This document shows positions 1-5,953 of a stretch of DNA of 14,399 nt, piece after piece. The notes beneath the pieces were generated by a model. The model had not been told where the DNA came from, ran no database searches, and was given only the letters and a program-made list of their open reading frames with translations. Position 1 is the stretch's first letter, and every line of letters begins with the position of its first letter. The position numbers were made by a program, and so were the translations under genes. Origin of the DNA: Promethearchaeota archaeon (GTDB lineage Archaea; Asgardarchaeota; Lokiarchaeia; Sigynarchaeales; MK-D1); the NCBI GenBank assembly GCA_016839865.1, contig JAEOTN010000338.1, positions 1 to 14,399 of the forward strand, written 5' to 3'.

Positions 1-218
1 AAAAAGGGAACAAGATTGGATTCTATGATGGTTATATCATGCCGGTTTTCTAGCATATTTATTTCATGCACAAATGCGTTAGGTGCTGAGATTTTGGAGC
101 GTCCTAAAATATCTGTAAAACGACAATTACCGTGATCATTATACTGAAAAAAAATGACATCTTCTCCAACTTTTTCGGTGTTGGAACCAGATTTCCTTAT
201 AACTGTAAATTCACACAT
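1..218 (-). CDS. CooT-like small nickel-binding family protein, 5' part only
   Basis: An ATG at 218 opens a minus-strand frame with no stop for 72 codons, up to the left edge, so the C-terminus is outside the window. The protein begins MCEFTVIRK and continues with a GEDVIFF segment, a FTDILGRSK segment and an EINMLENRHDITI segment. This is the layout of the CooT family: about 65-70 residues, Met-Cys at the start, a hydrophobic EDV strand, a TDLLG-like turn and a final strand ending in basic or acidic residues. In that family Cys2 is a nickel ligand (known from the CO dehydrogenase maturation factor CooT). Family membership is my reading of short motifs. It already slightly exceeds the usual length at the edge. 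No Shine-Dalgarno is seen, but a TATA-like box lies about 28 nt upstream, so it probably starts its own transcript. Confidence 0.6.
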   Translation of the reverse strand, partial: MCEFTVIRKSGSNTEKVGEDVIFFQYNDHGNCRFTDILGRSKISAPNAFVHEINMLENRHDITIIESNLVPF

Positions 219-240
219 AATTTTGAAGAGAGATTGGTAT

Positions 241-252
241 CTTTAAAGATCG
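241..252 (-). promoter_or_regulatory. TATA-like box upstream of the CooT-like gene
   Basis: On the minus strand the 66-base gap between tpiA and the CooT-like gene reads CGATCTTTAAAG at this place. Its centre is about 28 nt before the ATG at 218, the distance expected for an archaeal promoter giving a leaderless or nearly leaderless transcript. There is no Shine-Dalgarno in front of the ATG, which agrees. Judged by eye only. Confidence 0.35.
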
Positions 253-284
253 CTTTAATGAGTTTTTGAAGAAAAAGTGAAAAA

Positions 285-1064
285 TTACAAAGATGATTTG
301 ATGATTTCTGAGAAATCTTCCGGTTTTAATGAGGCAGTTCCTACTAACGCTCCATCTATCGTAGGAATTGAGAGAAGTTCCTTAGCATTACTAGGCTTAA
401 CACTTCCTCCATACTGAATGCACACCTCTTTTCCTGCATCTCCATATGTATTTACTAGCCAATTACGGATGAAAATGTGCATCTCTTCTGCTTGAGTAGG
501 TGTCGCAGGAATAATTTCTCCAGTAGGATTCAATCCACGGGAATTAATTGCCCAAACGGGTTCATATGCAATCACAATATTGTGTAATTCTTCACTTGGT
601 ACATTTTCTAAAGAAACATGTAATTGTTTGGCATTTACTTCCTCTTTCTTCCCCAGCGAACGTTCATTAGCTGTTTCTCCAATGCACAACACGGGTTTTA
701 ATCCAAATTTCAATGCATTATGGACTTTCTTATTAATCAATTCACTAGATTCACCAAAGATCCTCCTACGTTCGGAGTGACCAAGAATTACATACTCACA
801 ACCGAGAGATTTCAACCAAATTGGAGATATTTCTCCCGTATATCCCCCTAATTCATATTCACTCATATTTTGAGCAGCTAGTTTTACGGCGCTTCCTTTC
901 AAATTCATCGCTACATCTCGTAATGATACAAAAGAAGGAGCTATAAACACTTCTATACCAGAGAGATCTAAATTTTGGACAGAAGTAACTAATCCTTTTA
1001 TAGATTGAATAGATTCTTCTATCCCCAGTTTCATTTTCCAATTTCCACCGATTACGTTTTTCAT
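285..1064 (-). CDS. tpiA: Triosephosphate isomerase, bacterial/eukaryal-type length
   Basis: This enzyme interconverts dihydroxyacetone phosphate and glyceraldehyde 3-phosphate in glycolysis and gluconeogenesis. The 259-residue product shows the full TIM-barrel signature: GGNWKM with catalytic Lys10, ILGHSERR with His96, the AYEPVWA motif with catalytic base Glu168, and the phosphate-binding QYGGSVKP and ALVGTASL segments. I start at the ATG at 1064, because MKNVIGGNWKM matches the family N-terminus; an in-frame TTG three codons upstream (1073) is less likely. Classical archaeal TIMs are near 225 residues, while this one has the bacterial/eukaryal length, which suggests an ancient transfer into this lineage. 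Loop 6, which closes over the active site, carries about eight extra residues between WAI and ATP (residues 174-186). It lies 49 nt after the membrane-HEAT gene on the same strand and may be co-transcribed with it. Confidence 0.95.
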   Translation of the reverse strand: MKNVIGGNWKMKLGIEESIQSIKGLVTSVQNLDLSGIEVFIAPSFVSLRDVAMNLKGSAVKLAAQNMSEYELGGYTGEISPIWLKSLGCEYVILGHSERRRIFGESSELINKKVHNALKFGLKPVLCIGETANERSLGKKEEVNAKQLHVSLENVPSEELHNIVIAYEPVWAINSRGLNPTGEIIPATPTQAEEMHIFIRNWLVNTYGDAGKEVCIQYGGSVKPSNAKELLSIPTIDGALVGTASLKPEDFSEIIKSSL

Positions 1065-1113
1065 ATAAGTCAACTCGTATAGAGAAAAATAAGGAAGAAG
1101 AAATATGAATGTA

Positions 1114-4100
1114 TCATTTTTCCTCTAATTCATGCCAAATTTGGCATAACACAGGATCTTGACTGATTTTACACCGGATTTTTAGTATGCTAATCAATCT
1201 ATTCCTTGCTTCAGGATTTTCATATTTTAGTATCCGCTGTAGAGCATTTGCAATCGATCTTTGAAGCAAGATGTTGGTTTCATCACTGAAAAAGTGTAGC
1301 GTGTGCGTGAAAAGAGTGGAGATAGTCATGTCTTTAGATAATAGCACCAAACTTCTTGCAGCTTGGTCCCGTACTTGTTCCTCCTCATCTTGCATTAATA
1401 GTAATAAAATATCCCACACCGTATTAAACGGTAACAGTTCTATGATTTTCAAGACCATACTACGAATATGAGAATTCGGATGTGAAGATAATTCAATAAT
1501 TCGCTCTGTTGGAATTAATTCCGCATTTTTCTTCCCTATTTTCTGGATAAATTCTAAAATCTTTCGAGAAAGCCATTGATCTGGTTGATCTATCATACCA
1601 ATAATGGAGTTAATCAAGTCTTTATCCAGCTGCAACTCATTTTGCATTAAACTTTCTATAGAAGCTGACTGAACCACCCATTTATCATCTTGAAGCAGAG
1701 CTTTAAGGAGAACTAGGGATTCTTCCTCATGTGTTGGAATATAATATTGTAACATTTTTGCTGATGACTCGCGAATAGAGGGATCAGGATCAGAGCTTAA
1801 GGTTTGAATTGTGGATAACTCAATTGCGGAGGAATCTGCTTTAGTGATATCCACACACAAATTTGCAACACGTTTACGTATATCTTTATCTCTATCATTC
1901 AGAAGTGGTAATACTTGTCCCAAAATCTGTTTATCTATAACGGAAGCCCTTTGAATCACGTTAGATAGAACAGATAATAACTTCAATCTGATCTCTACAA
2001 ACTGTTCAGACTGAATTTCTTCGACTAATAATGTTTGATTGAAAAAGGATGCAAATTCTTCAGACAATTCTTCCATAGCATTTAGAGCATTTTTCTTAAT
2101 TGTAATGTTAGTTTGGATTATAAATCGTTCCAAAATCAGTATGGCTTCAGGGTTAGTGGAACAAATTTTGTGTATAGTTTGCTGAGTGATGCTTTTTAGC
2201 AGATATGTACGTTCCTCTTGCAGGGGAACAAGTGCATTCAAAACGCGTTCTGGATCGTCTATGGCGATTTTAATTAGCGCTTGTTGGGCAATTTTTTGAG
2301 TTATATCATCGGAGCTTTTGAGGACTTTTATGAGTATTGATATCACTTTTTGAGGATATTGCTTCCAATTTTCAGCAAGTAAAGGAATTAAGTGTCGGAT
2401 TGTGTCCTCATCTGCGGTTTCGGACAGACTTAAGAATGTTGAAAATATTTTTGATTGGTCGCTCGTCCGAAGGTTAGGCATAAGTTTTTTTAATGCTCGT
2501 TCTGAAGCGTCTCGAACAGTTTGTATTTGACTTTTTAGTCCGGCGATAAAAGGTTCAATAGGCACTTTGTGTTCGATAAGATCTTTAATTTTTGAAAGAC
2601 TTATGATGGCTGCTTCCCTTGAAGATGTGTTACTTCCCTGTAATTCATCCAATAAACGTTTGATATCTTGAGAGCTTAATTGAACATCATCCCGATTTAA
2701 TAGTCCCACAAAACTCTGAATTGCAACTTGCTGAAGATGTGGTTTTGAACCCTTTACTTTTTCCAATAGTTCATTGATATCACTCATTAATCCAAATTTC
2801 GTTGCAATCTCCATACATTTTCCTTGAAATTCATAATCTCCACCATTAATTCCTAGCATAATGGATTGTTTCGATATAGAAGATGGTAAAGTGGTTAAAC
2901 TCAGTAATAATTCTGCCCCAAGTCGTTGAATGTGATAATTCGAATGTGCAAATAGATTTGCGACTATAGCAGGGGGGATCTGAGCTACGAATTCCGTATA
3001 ATTTTTTACAATGTTCCCAACATTCAATTGCATATCTACATTCCCAGATTGAAGGGCTTTGTTGATTTGAGATGAGATTTTCTTTGGATGCTGATCTATT
3101 GCATTTTCCAGGATAATCCGCGCAACTTCTTGATTATATTTATTGGAATCACATATCGCATCAAATAAGGGATTCATATACCGTTTATGAGTATATTTAA
3201 GATCATTACGTAAGGGCAATCTTCCATACATTTGGATTAGTTCTTCTTTAGCGGCACGCCTCAATTGAGGATTAGAATGATGCACAAAATTAAATAATGG
3301 GATGGGGATGAAATTGGACCCTGATAAAGCAGTTAAATTTAAACGGGTTTCTAGAAAGTAATCACTTTTTTTACCAAAGAGATAGTAATTGACGAGTATT
3401 AAAAACATACATTCTTCAATGAGTGCTACAGGAATGAATAGAACATAATTACCACCATGAATTAGCGAGGTTGAGGTTATAATACTAGTAACATACCAAG
3501 ACTCAAATATCGGTGCTATGCCATTTTCAATACGTAAAATCATGAAGTTTACCAAGATATTGATTCCAACACTGGCAATAAGCCACGCAGATAAAAGAAC
3601 GTCAATCCAGCGAAATTTAATTTTCTTACTCCAAAATCGATTGAAATAACCAATAATGCCAAACAAAAAGGATAGTGATATCACAAATGTTTGAAATGCG
3701 GTTCCTTTAACGGCGCGCACATCTCCCACGATGAAATAAATTGTCAATAAGATAAAAACTACAAGCATCACTACGTAAACTACAATTTGAACAATTAACA
3801 TGACTGTAGTAAAGAATCGATAGAATATTACACGGAAAATTCTAGGGCTTTTGTCAAAAGCAAGATGTAGTGAACGCTCCATTGTATGGTGTGTATATGT
3901 ATTTTTCACGACTCCTGATACATAACCGCGGTTTCCTAAATATGCAATAATTACTATCGGATATATAAAAGACCACCCCATTACTGCAATATACCAAGGA
4001 ATGGCAATTGAGAGTAATAGAGGAGGAAGAAGGAACAAAAATATCCATAAGGAAGCAGCGATTAGGTATCTTTTCCACTTGTCATCAAATTTATGGATGA

Positions 4101-4500
4101 TTTTTCGAGCAAAGAACTCTTGAAATAATGTTAATCCCTTATTTGAGTTCGAATGCGCCATATATAAGAAATCTACAAGAGGAAAAGTGTAAAGGAGTAA
4201 AATCACAAAGTTTAGAGGCCACAAAAGGAATAATGATAAGTACGAGGTATCAGCTGCAAGCTTTTTATCGATTCGAAATGCAACCAAAGTTGTAAGGATT
4301 ATGGTTACTCCACATGCAAATACAATTGCATACAATCCACATTTGAAATGATCCCAGATAGAAATCGTCTCAGCTTTGACGAGTCGGATTTGTTGATAAA
4401 TAAGGTAATATCCTATACCTGCTGCAACAAAGAATCCGAAGGTTAATAATATCGTGTACCTATCCCATATGATTAGGGAATATAAATCCCAAAAAGACAT
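1114..4500 (-). CDS. Large multi-pass membrane protein with C-terminal HEAT repeats, function unknown
   Basis: The 1128-residue protein has two halves. Residues 1-375 are very hydrophobic, with about nine likely membrane helices (near 16-36, 53-73, 88-113, 145-168, 170-190, 226-258, 268-286, 300-322 and 352-375) and no cleavable signal peptide. From about 405 to the end it is soluble and built of about 19 helical repeats of roughly 37-40 residues. Many carry the HEAT-type second helix, for example NPQLRRAAKEELIQM, IQTVRDASERALKKL, DKDIRKRVANLCVDI, DPSIRESSAKMLQYY and EEQVRDQAARSLVLL. HEAT solenoids are protein-binding scaffolds, so a membrane-anchored docking platform facing the cytoplasm is the simplest inference; I see no enzyme motif. 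The start is the only ATG at the head of the frame and has a TATA-like box about 31 nt upstream. It is divergent from the GINS-like gene and 49 nt ahead of tpiA. Confidence 0.85.
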   Translation of the reverse strand: MSFWDLYSLIIWDRYTILLTFGFFVAAGIGYYLIYQQIRLVKAETISIWDHFKCGLYAIVFACGVTIILTTLVAFRIDKKLAADTSYLSLFLLWPLNFVILLLYTFPLVDFLYMAHSNSNKGLTLFQEFFARKIIHKFDDKWKRYLIAASLWIFLFLLPPLLLSIAIPWYIAVMGWSFIYPIVIIAYLGNRGYVSGVVKNTYTHHTMERSLHLAFDKSPRIFRVIFYRFFTTVMLIVQIVVYVVMLVVFILLTIYFIVGDVRAVKGTAFQTFVISLSFLFGIIGYFNRFWSKKIKFRWIDVLLSAWLIASVGINILVNFMILRIENGIAPIFESWYVTSIITSTSLIHGGNYVLFIPVALIEECMFLILVNYYLFGKKSDYFLETRLNLTALSGSNFIPIPLFNFVHHSNPQLRRAAKEELIQMYGRLPLRNDLKYTHKRYMNPLFDAICDSNKYNQEVARIILENAIDQHPKKISSQINKALQSGNVDMQLNVGNIVKNYTEFVAQIPPAIVANLFAHSNYHIQRLGAELLLSLTTLPSSISKQSIMLGINGGDYEFQGKCMEIATKFGLMSDINELLEKVKGSKPHLQQVAIQSFVGLLNRDDVQLSSQDIKRLLDELQGSNTSSREAAIISLSKIKDLIEHKVPIEPFIAGLKSQIQTVRDASERALKKLMPNLRTSDQSKIFSTFLSLSETADEDTIRHLIPLLAENWKQYPQKVISILIKVLKSSDDITQKIAQQALIKIAIDDPERVLNALVPLQEERTYLLKSITQQTIHKICSTNPEAILILERFIIQTNITIKKNALNAMEELSEEFASFFNQTLLVEEIQSEQFVEIRLKLLSVLSNVIQRASVIDKQILGQVLPLLNDRDKDIRKRVANLCVDITKADSSAIELSTIQTLSSDPDPSIRESSAKMLQYYIPTHEEESLVLLKALLQDDKWVVQSASIESLMQNELQLDKDLINSIIGMIDQPDQWLSRKILEFIQKIGKKNAELIPTERIIELSSHPNSHIRSMVLKIIELLPFNTVWDILLLLMQDEEEQVRDQAARSLVLLSKDMTISTLFTHTLHFFSDETNILLQRSIANALQRILKYENPEARNRLISILKIRCKISQDPVLCQIWHELEEK

Positions 4501-4525
4501 ACAAACAACAAAATGACTAATAAGT

Positions 4526-4537
4526 CTTTAATATGTA
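4526..4537 (-). promoter_or_regulatory. TATA-like box for the membrane-HEAT gene
   Basis: The minus strand reads TACATATTAAAG here, centred about 31 nt before the ATG at 4500 and preceded by an A-rich run. No Shine-Dalgarno stands before that ATG. Between the box and the start is an imperfect palindrome, GACTAATAAGTC (4515-4526), with 4-bp arms. Spacing fits an archaeal core promoter; the call is by eye. Confidence 0.35.
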
Positions 4538-4556
4538 TTTTTTTATTGCGCTTTCA

Positions 4557-4567
4557 CTTATTTTTAA
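4557..4567 (+). promoter_or_regulatory. TATA-like box for the GINS-like gene
   Basis: The plus strand reads CTTATTTTTAA, centred about 35 nt before the ATG at 4597. It is the plus-strand half of a 96-base divergent promoter region. The ATG lacks a Shine-Dalgarno site, which fits a short-leader transcript. Confidence 0.35.
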
Positions 4568-4568
4568 C

Positions 4569-4582
4569 GTGATAACAATCAC
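4569..4582. promoter_or_regulatory. Perfect dyad GTGAT-AACA-ATCAC, possible operator
   Basis: A 14-base inverted repeat with perfect 5-bp arms and a 4-base spacer lies just downstream of the TATA-like box and upstream of the ATG of the GINS-like gene. A regulator bound here would cover the expected transcription start of that gene. Arms this short can arise by chance in AT-rich DNA, although these arms contain G and C. No regulator gene is adjacent. Confidence 0.3.
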
Positions 4583-4596
4583 TTAACTGATGGATT

Positions 4597-5154
4597 ATGA
4601 ATTCTATTCAATCGCAATTAAATCGATTACGGCATACATTCCGAAACCAGATGATAGAAGTAAAGGCTACGAAGCACTTCAAGCATAACGTTGAGGTTTT
4701 CGGAAAAATCATTGGTCCCCTTATTGCAGGAAATCATTACAAAATGGAATATTGGATTGCTAAAGTGTTCGCTAAATATCAATTCATAGAGTTCGTCGGC
4801 TCGGAAGAGATCGACCTTTTAAAGTTAAATAAACTCGCAGATAGTGAAAATCGTTCTAATGAAATCAAGCAATTGGATCCTTTCTTATATACAGCGATTA
4901 CGGAACATATGGAAATCAAACCATCTGAATGGAGTACCGAAAAGGGAGGATTTAGAAGAACGAATATGTCTGGATCTTATCATGACCTCATGATGGTCCG
5001 TCATCGAAAGATTCTAGACATTAGTAAACTCAGTTCTAATCATTCATTTAGTCAAAAATTCACTGAAGAAGAAAAAATCCTTTTGGAACGGGTAGCTTCT
5101 GATGTGAGAGAGTGGAAACAATATTTTTTTAAAATGAGAAGCAAGAAAACGTGA
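4597..5154 (+). CDS. GINS-like DNA replication factor, Gins23-type domain order
   Basis: This is probably an archaeal GINS subunit, part of the complex that joins MCM and the Cdc45/RecJ homologue at the replication fork. Of 185 residues, about 20-70 fit the small B domain: a VKATKHF strand, then VFGKIIGPLIAG followed by an aromatic/hydrophobic helix (YWIAKVFAKYQFIEF). The C-terminal part fits the helical A domain: HDLMMVRHRKILDISKL, then the hallmark FTEEEKILLERVASDV and WKQYF at the end. B before A is the Gins23 (Psf2/Psf3-like) arrangement. The region 72-110 (IDLLKLNKLADSENR and QLDPFLYTAI) links them. The assignment rests on pattern and domain order, not on an invariant motif, as the family diverges fast. 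It begins a two-gene unit with the zinc-ribbon gene 4 nt downstream. Confidence 0.72.
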   Translation: MNSIQSQLNRLRHTFRNQMIEVKATKHFKHNVEVFGKIIGPLIAGNHYKMEYWIAKVFAKYQFIEFVGSEEIDLLKLNKLADSENRSNEIKQLDPFLYTAITEHMEIKPSEWSTEKGGFRRTNMSGSYHDLMMVRHRKILDISKLSSNHSFSQKFTEEEKILLERVASDVREWKQYFFKMRSKKT

Positions 5155-5158
5155 TTTT

Positions 5159-5314
5159 ATGGAAGAGCCTTCAAAAATTCAGTGTCCCAAGTGTGAAAGG
5201 AACACCGCACGTAGACAAATGTGTGGGAAATGTGGGAAAATTCAGATTTTACCATGTTCAGAGTGTAAAAAGCGAATTGAATATTGTAACGATTGTGGGA
5301 CAATACTTGTATAA
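5159..5314 (+). CDS. 51-residue double zinc-ribbon protein
   Basis: A short ORF in a different frame from the neighbouring spurious reading encodes 51 residues with four CxxC pairs: CPKC (9-12), CGKC (22-25), CSEC (33-36) and CNDC (43-46). The spacing pairs the first two (9 residues between them) and the last two (6 between), so two treble-clef or ribbon zinc sites are expected. Such small archaeal proteins are usually nucleic-acid or protein-binding accessories. It begins only 4 nt after the stop of the GINS-like gene and is surely co-transcribed, which suggests a job linked to replication; that link is inference. It is not a recognised named family to me. A longer overlapping frame starting at 5151 is discarded because it breaks all four CxxC pairs. 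Confidence 0.8.
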   Translation: MEEPSKIQCPKCERNTARRQMCGKCGKIQILPCSECKKRIEYCNDCGTILV

Positions 5315-5353
5315 TTATAAGTACAAATATTTTATCCCAAATCCCCTATTCAG

Positions 5354-5536
5354 TTAACTTTTTGAATTGTTTCTGTATTCCTCTTTGACACCTTTATCAA
5401 ATTTTTCAATTATTTTCTGTAGTTTCTTCTTTGCAAGGAAATTGTCAATGTCTCTCGCTTTTATTCGAAGATCTTGAACCAAACGCTCCATAAAATCTTT
5501 GTCCGGGATTTTCTTCATTGGAGATAATCTCTTCAT
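5354..5536 (-). CDS. Hypothetical 60-residue basic protein, or 3' half of a frameshifted gene
   Basis: The frame opens with ATG directly after an in-frame TAA and encodes 60 residues rich in Lys, Glu and Asp, with long amphipathic helical stretches (for example FMERLVQDLRIKARDIDNFL and KKLQKIIEKFDKG). This looks like true helical protein, better than the frame it overlaps. It overlaps the upstream 76-codon ORF by 92 bases, which is far more than the 1-4 bases seen at other junctions in the window. A single +1 shift in the overlap would join the 5' part of that ORF to this one, giving a product of about 110 residues. I recognise no family. Confidence 0.35.
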   Translation of the reverse strand: MKRLSPMKKIPDKDFMERLVQDLRIKARDIDNFLAKKKLQKIIEKFDKGVKEEYRNNSKS

Positions 5537-5675
5537 TTAATCGATATTTCATTTCAATGAACTGCCCACATGTAAAGGAGGGGCTTCCCACGAGTCCATC
5601 TTTACTTTTAGTACGAAAGAGGCTGTTTATCGTGGTAAATCCGTCGTTTATATGTAGAACGGATTCCTCGTCCAT
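5445..5675 (-). CDS. Hypothetical 76-residue ORF, or 5' half of a frameshifted gene
   Basis: ATG at 5675 opens a 76-codon frame. Its first 45-50 residues (through SPSFTCGQFIEMKYRLNEEI) look like ordinary protein. The tail, in the overlap with the next ORF, turns into low-quality sequence (YGAFGSRSSNKSERH) typical of reading out of frame. The simplest reading is one gene broken, or sequenced, with a +1 shift between about 5480 and 5536, continuing into the 60-codon ORF. There is no Shine-Dalgarno site and no recognised domain. Confidence 0.35.
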   Translation of the reverse strand: MDEESVLHINDGFTTINSLFRTKSKDGLVGSPSFTCGQFIEMKYRLNEEIISNEENPGQRFYGAFGSRSSNKSERH

Positions 5676-5686
5676 AGAGGGTTGAT

Positions 5687-5944
5687 TTAATAAGGATTTA
5701 AATTATTTGAGGTAGATTTGTTATCTAAAATTACTACCTGATTCAAAGATAGAAATTTCCCAATATAAAGAAAGAGAGTGTGATTTTCTTGTATTGTCCC
5801 TGAATTTTGTATTCGATCCCTAGCATAATTGAGGAAACTTCTTTCTAAGAAAAATAAATTATTTAAATTTACTAGATTATGCTTAATCGTGTAATAGTCT
5901 TGAAAGGATGGGTACCTATCTATTAGACTGTATTCTATAACCAA
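5687..5944 (-). CDS. Doubtful 85-codon ORF with TTG start
   Basis: The only possible start is a TTG immediately after an in-frame TAA; there is no ATG near the head. The product is rich in Asn, Leu, Tyr and Phe, as expected for translation of AT-rich DNA, with no motif or repeat. It ends 11 bases before the 76-codon ORF, so it might form a small-gene string with it, or be a decayed stretch of one former gene. It is listed because nothing else occupies this segment. Confidence 0.2.
   Translation of the reverse strand: MVIEYSLIDRYPSFQDYYTIKHNLVNLNNLFFLERSFLNYARDRIQNSGTIQENHTLFLYIGKFLSLNQVVILDNKSTSNNLNPY
5931..5940 (+). promoter_or_regulatory. TATA-like box for the DHH-ECF operon
   Basis: TATTCTATAA is centred 18 nt before the ATG at 5954 and about 27 nt before the ATG at 5963. 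The latter distance matches an archaeal leaderless promoter and favours the second ATG as the start of the DHH protein. By eye only. Confidence 0.3.
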
Positions 5945-5953
5945 TTAAACCGA

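Larger units (their letters stand above)
5315..5953. other. 639-base poorly coding region between the zinc-ribbon and DHH genes
   Basis: No convincing conserved gene is seen. The plus strand has no ORF of note. The minus strand has three short ORFs (85, 76 and 60 codons), described separately, laid out head to tail with one 92-base overlap. None shows a Shine-Dalgarno site or a recognised motif. The stretch is AT-rich. It could hold fast-evolving small genes, or the remains of a gene that has decayed. I see no tRNA, inverted-repeat element ends or direct repeats in it. Confidence 0.5.

Noticed and set aside
1065..1073. TTG at 1073 as the tpiA start
   Set aside because: The ATG at 1064 gives the standard MKNVIGGNWKM N-terminus.
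5151..5357. A 68-codon plus-strand ORF after the GINS-like gene
   Set aside because: It lies in another frame over the zinc-ribbon gene (5159-5314), which has four CxxC pairs and a proper ATG 4 nt after the GINS-like stop; the 68-codon frame has no motif.
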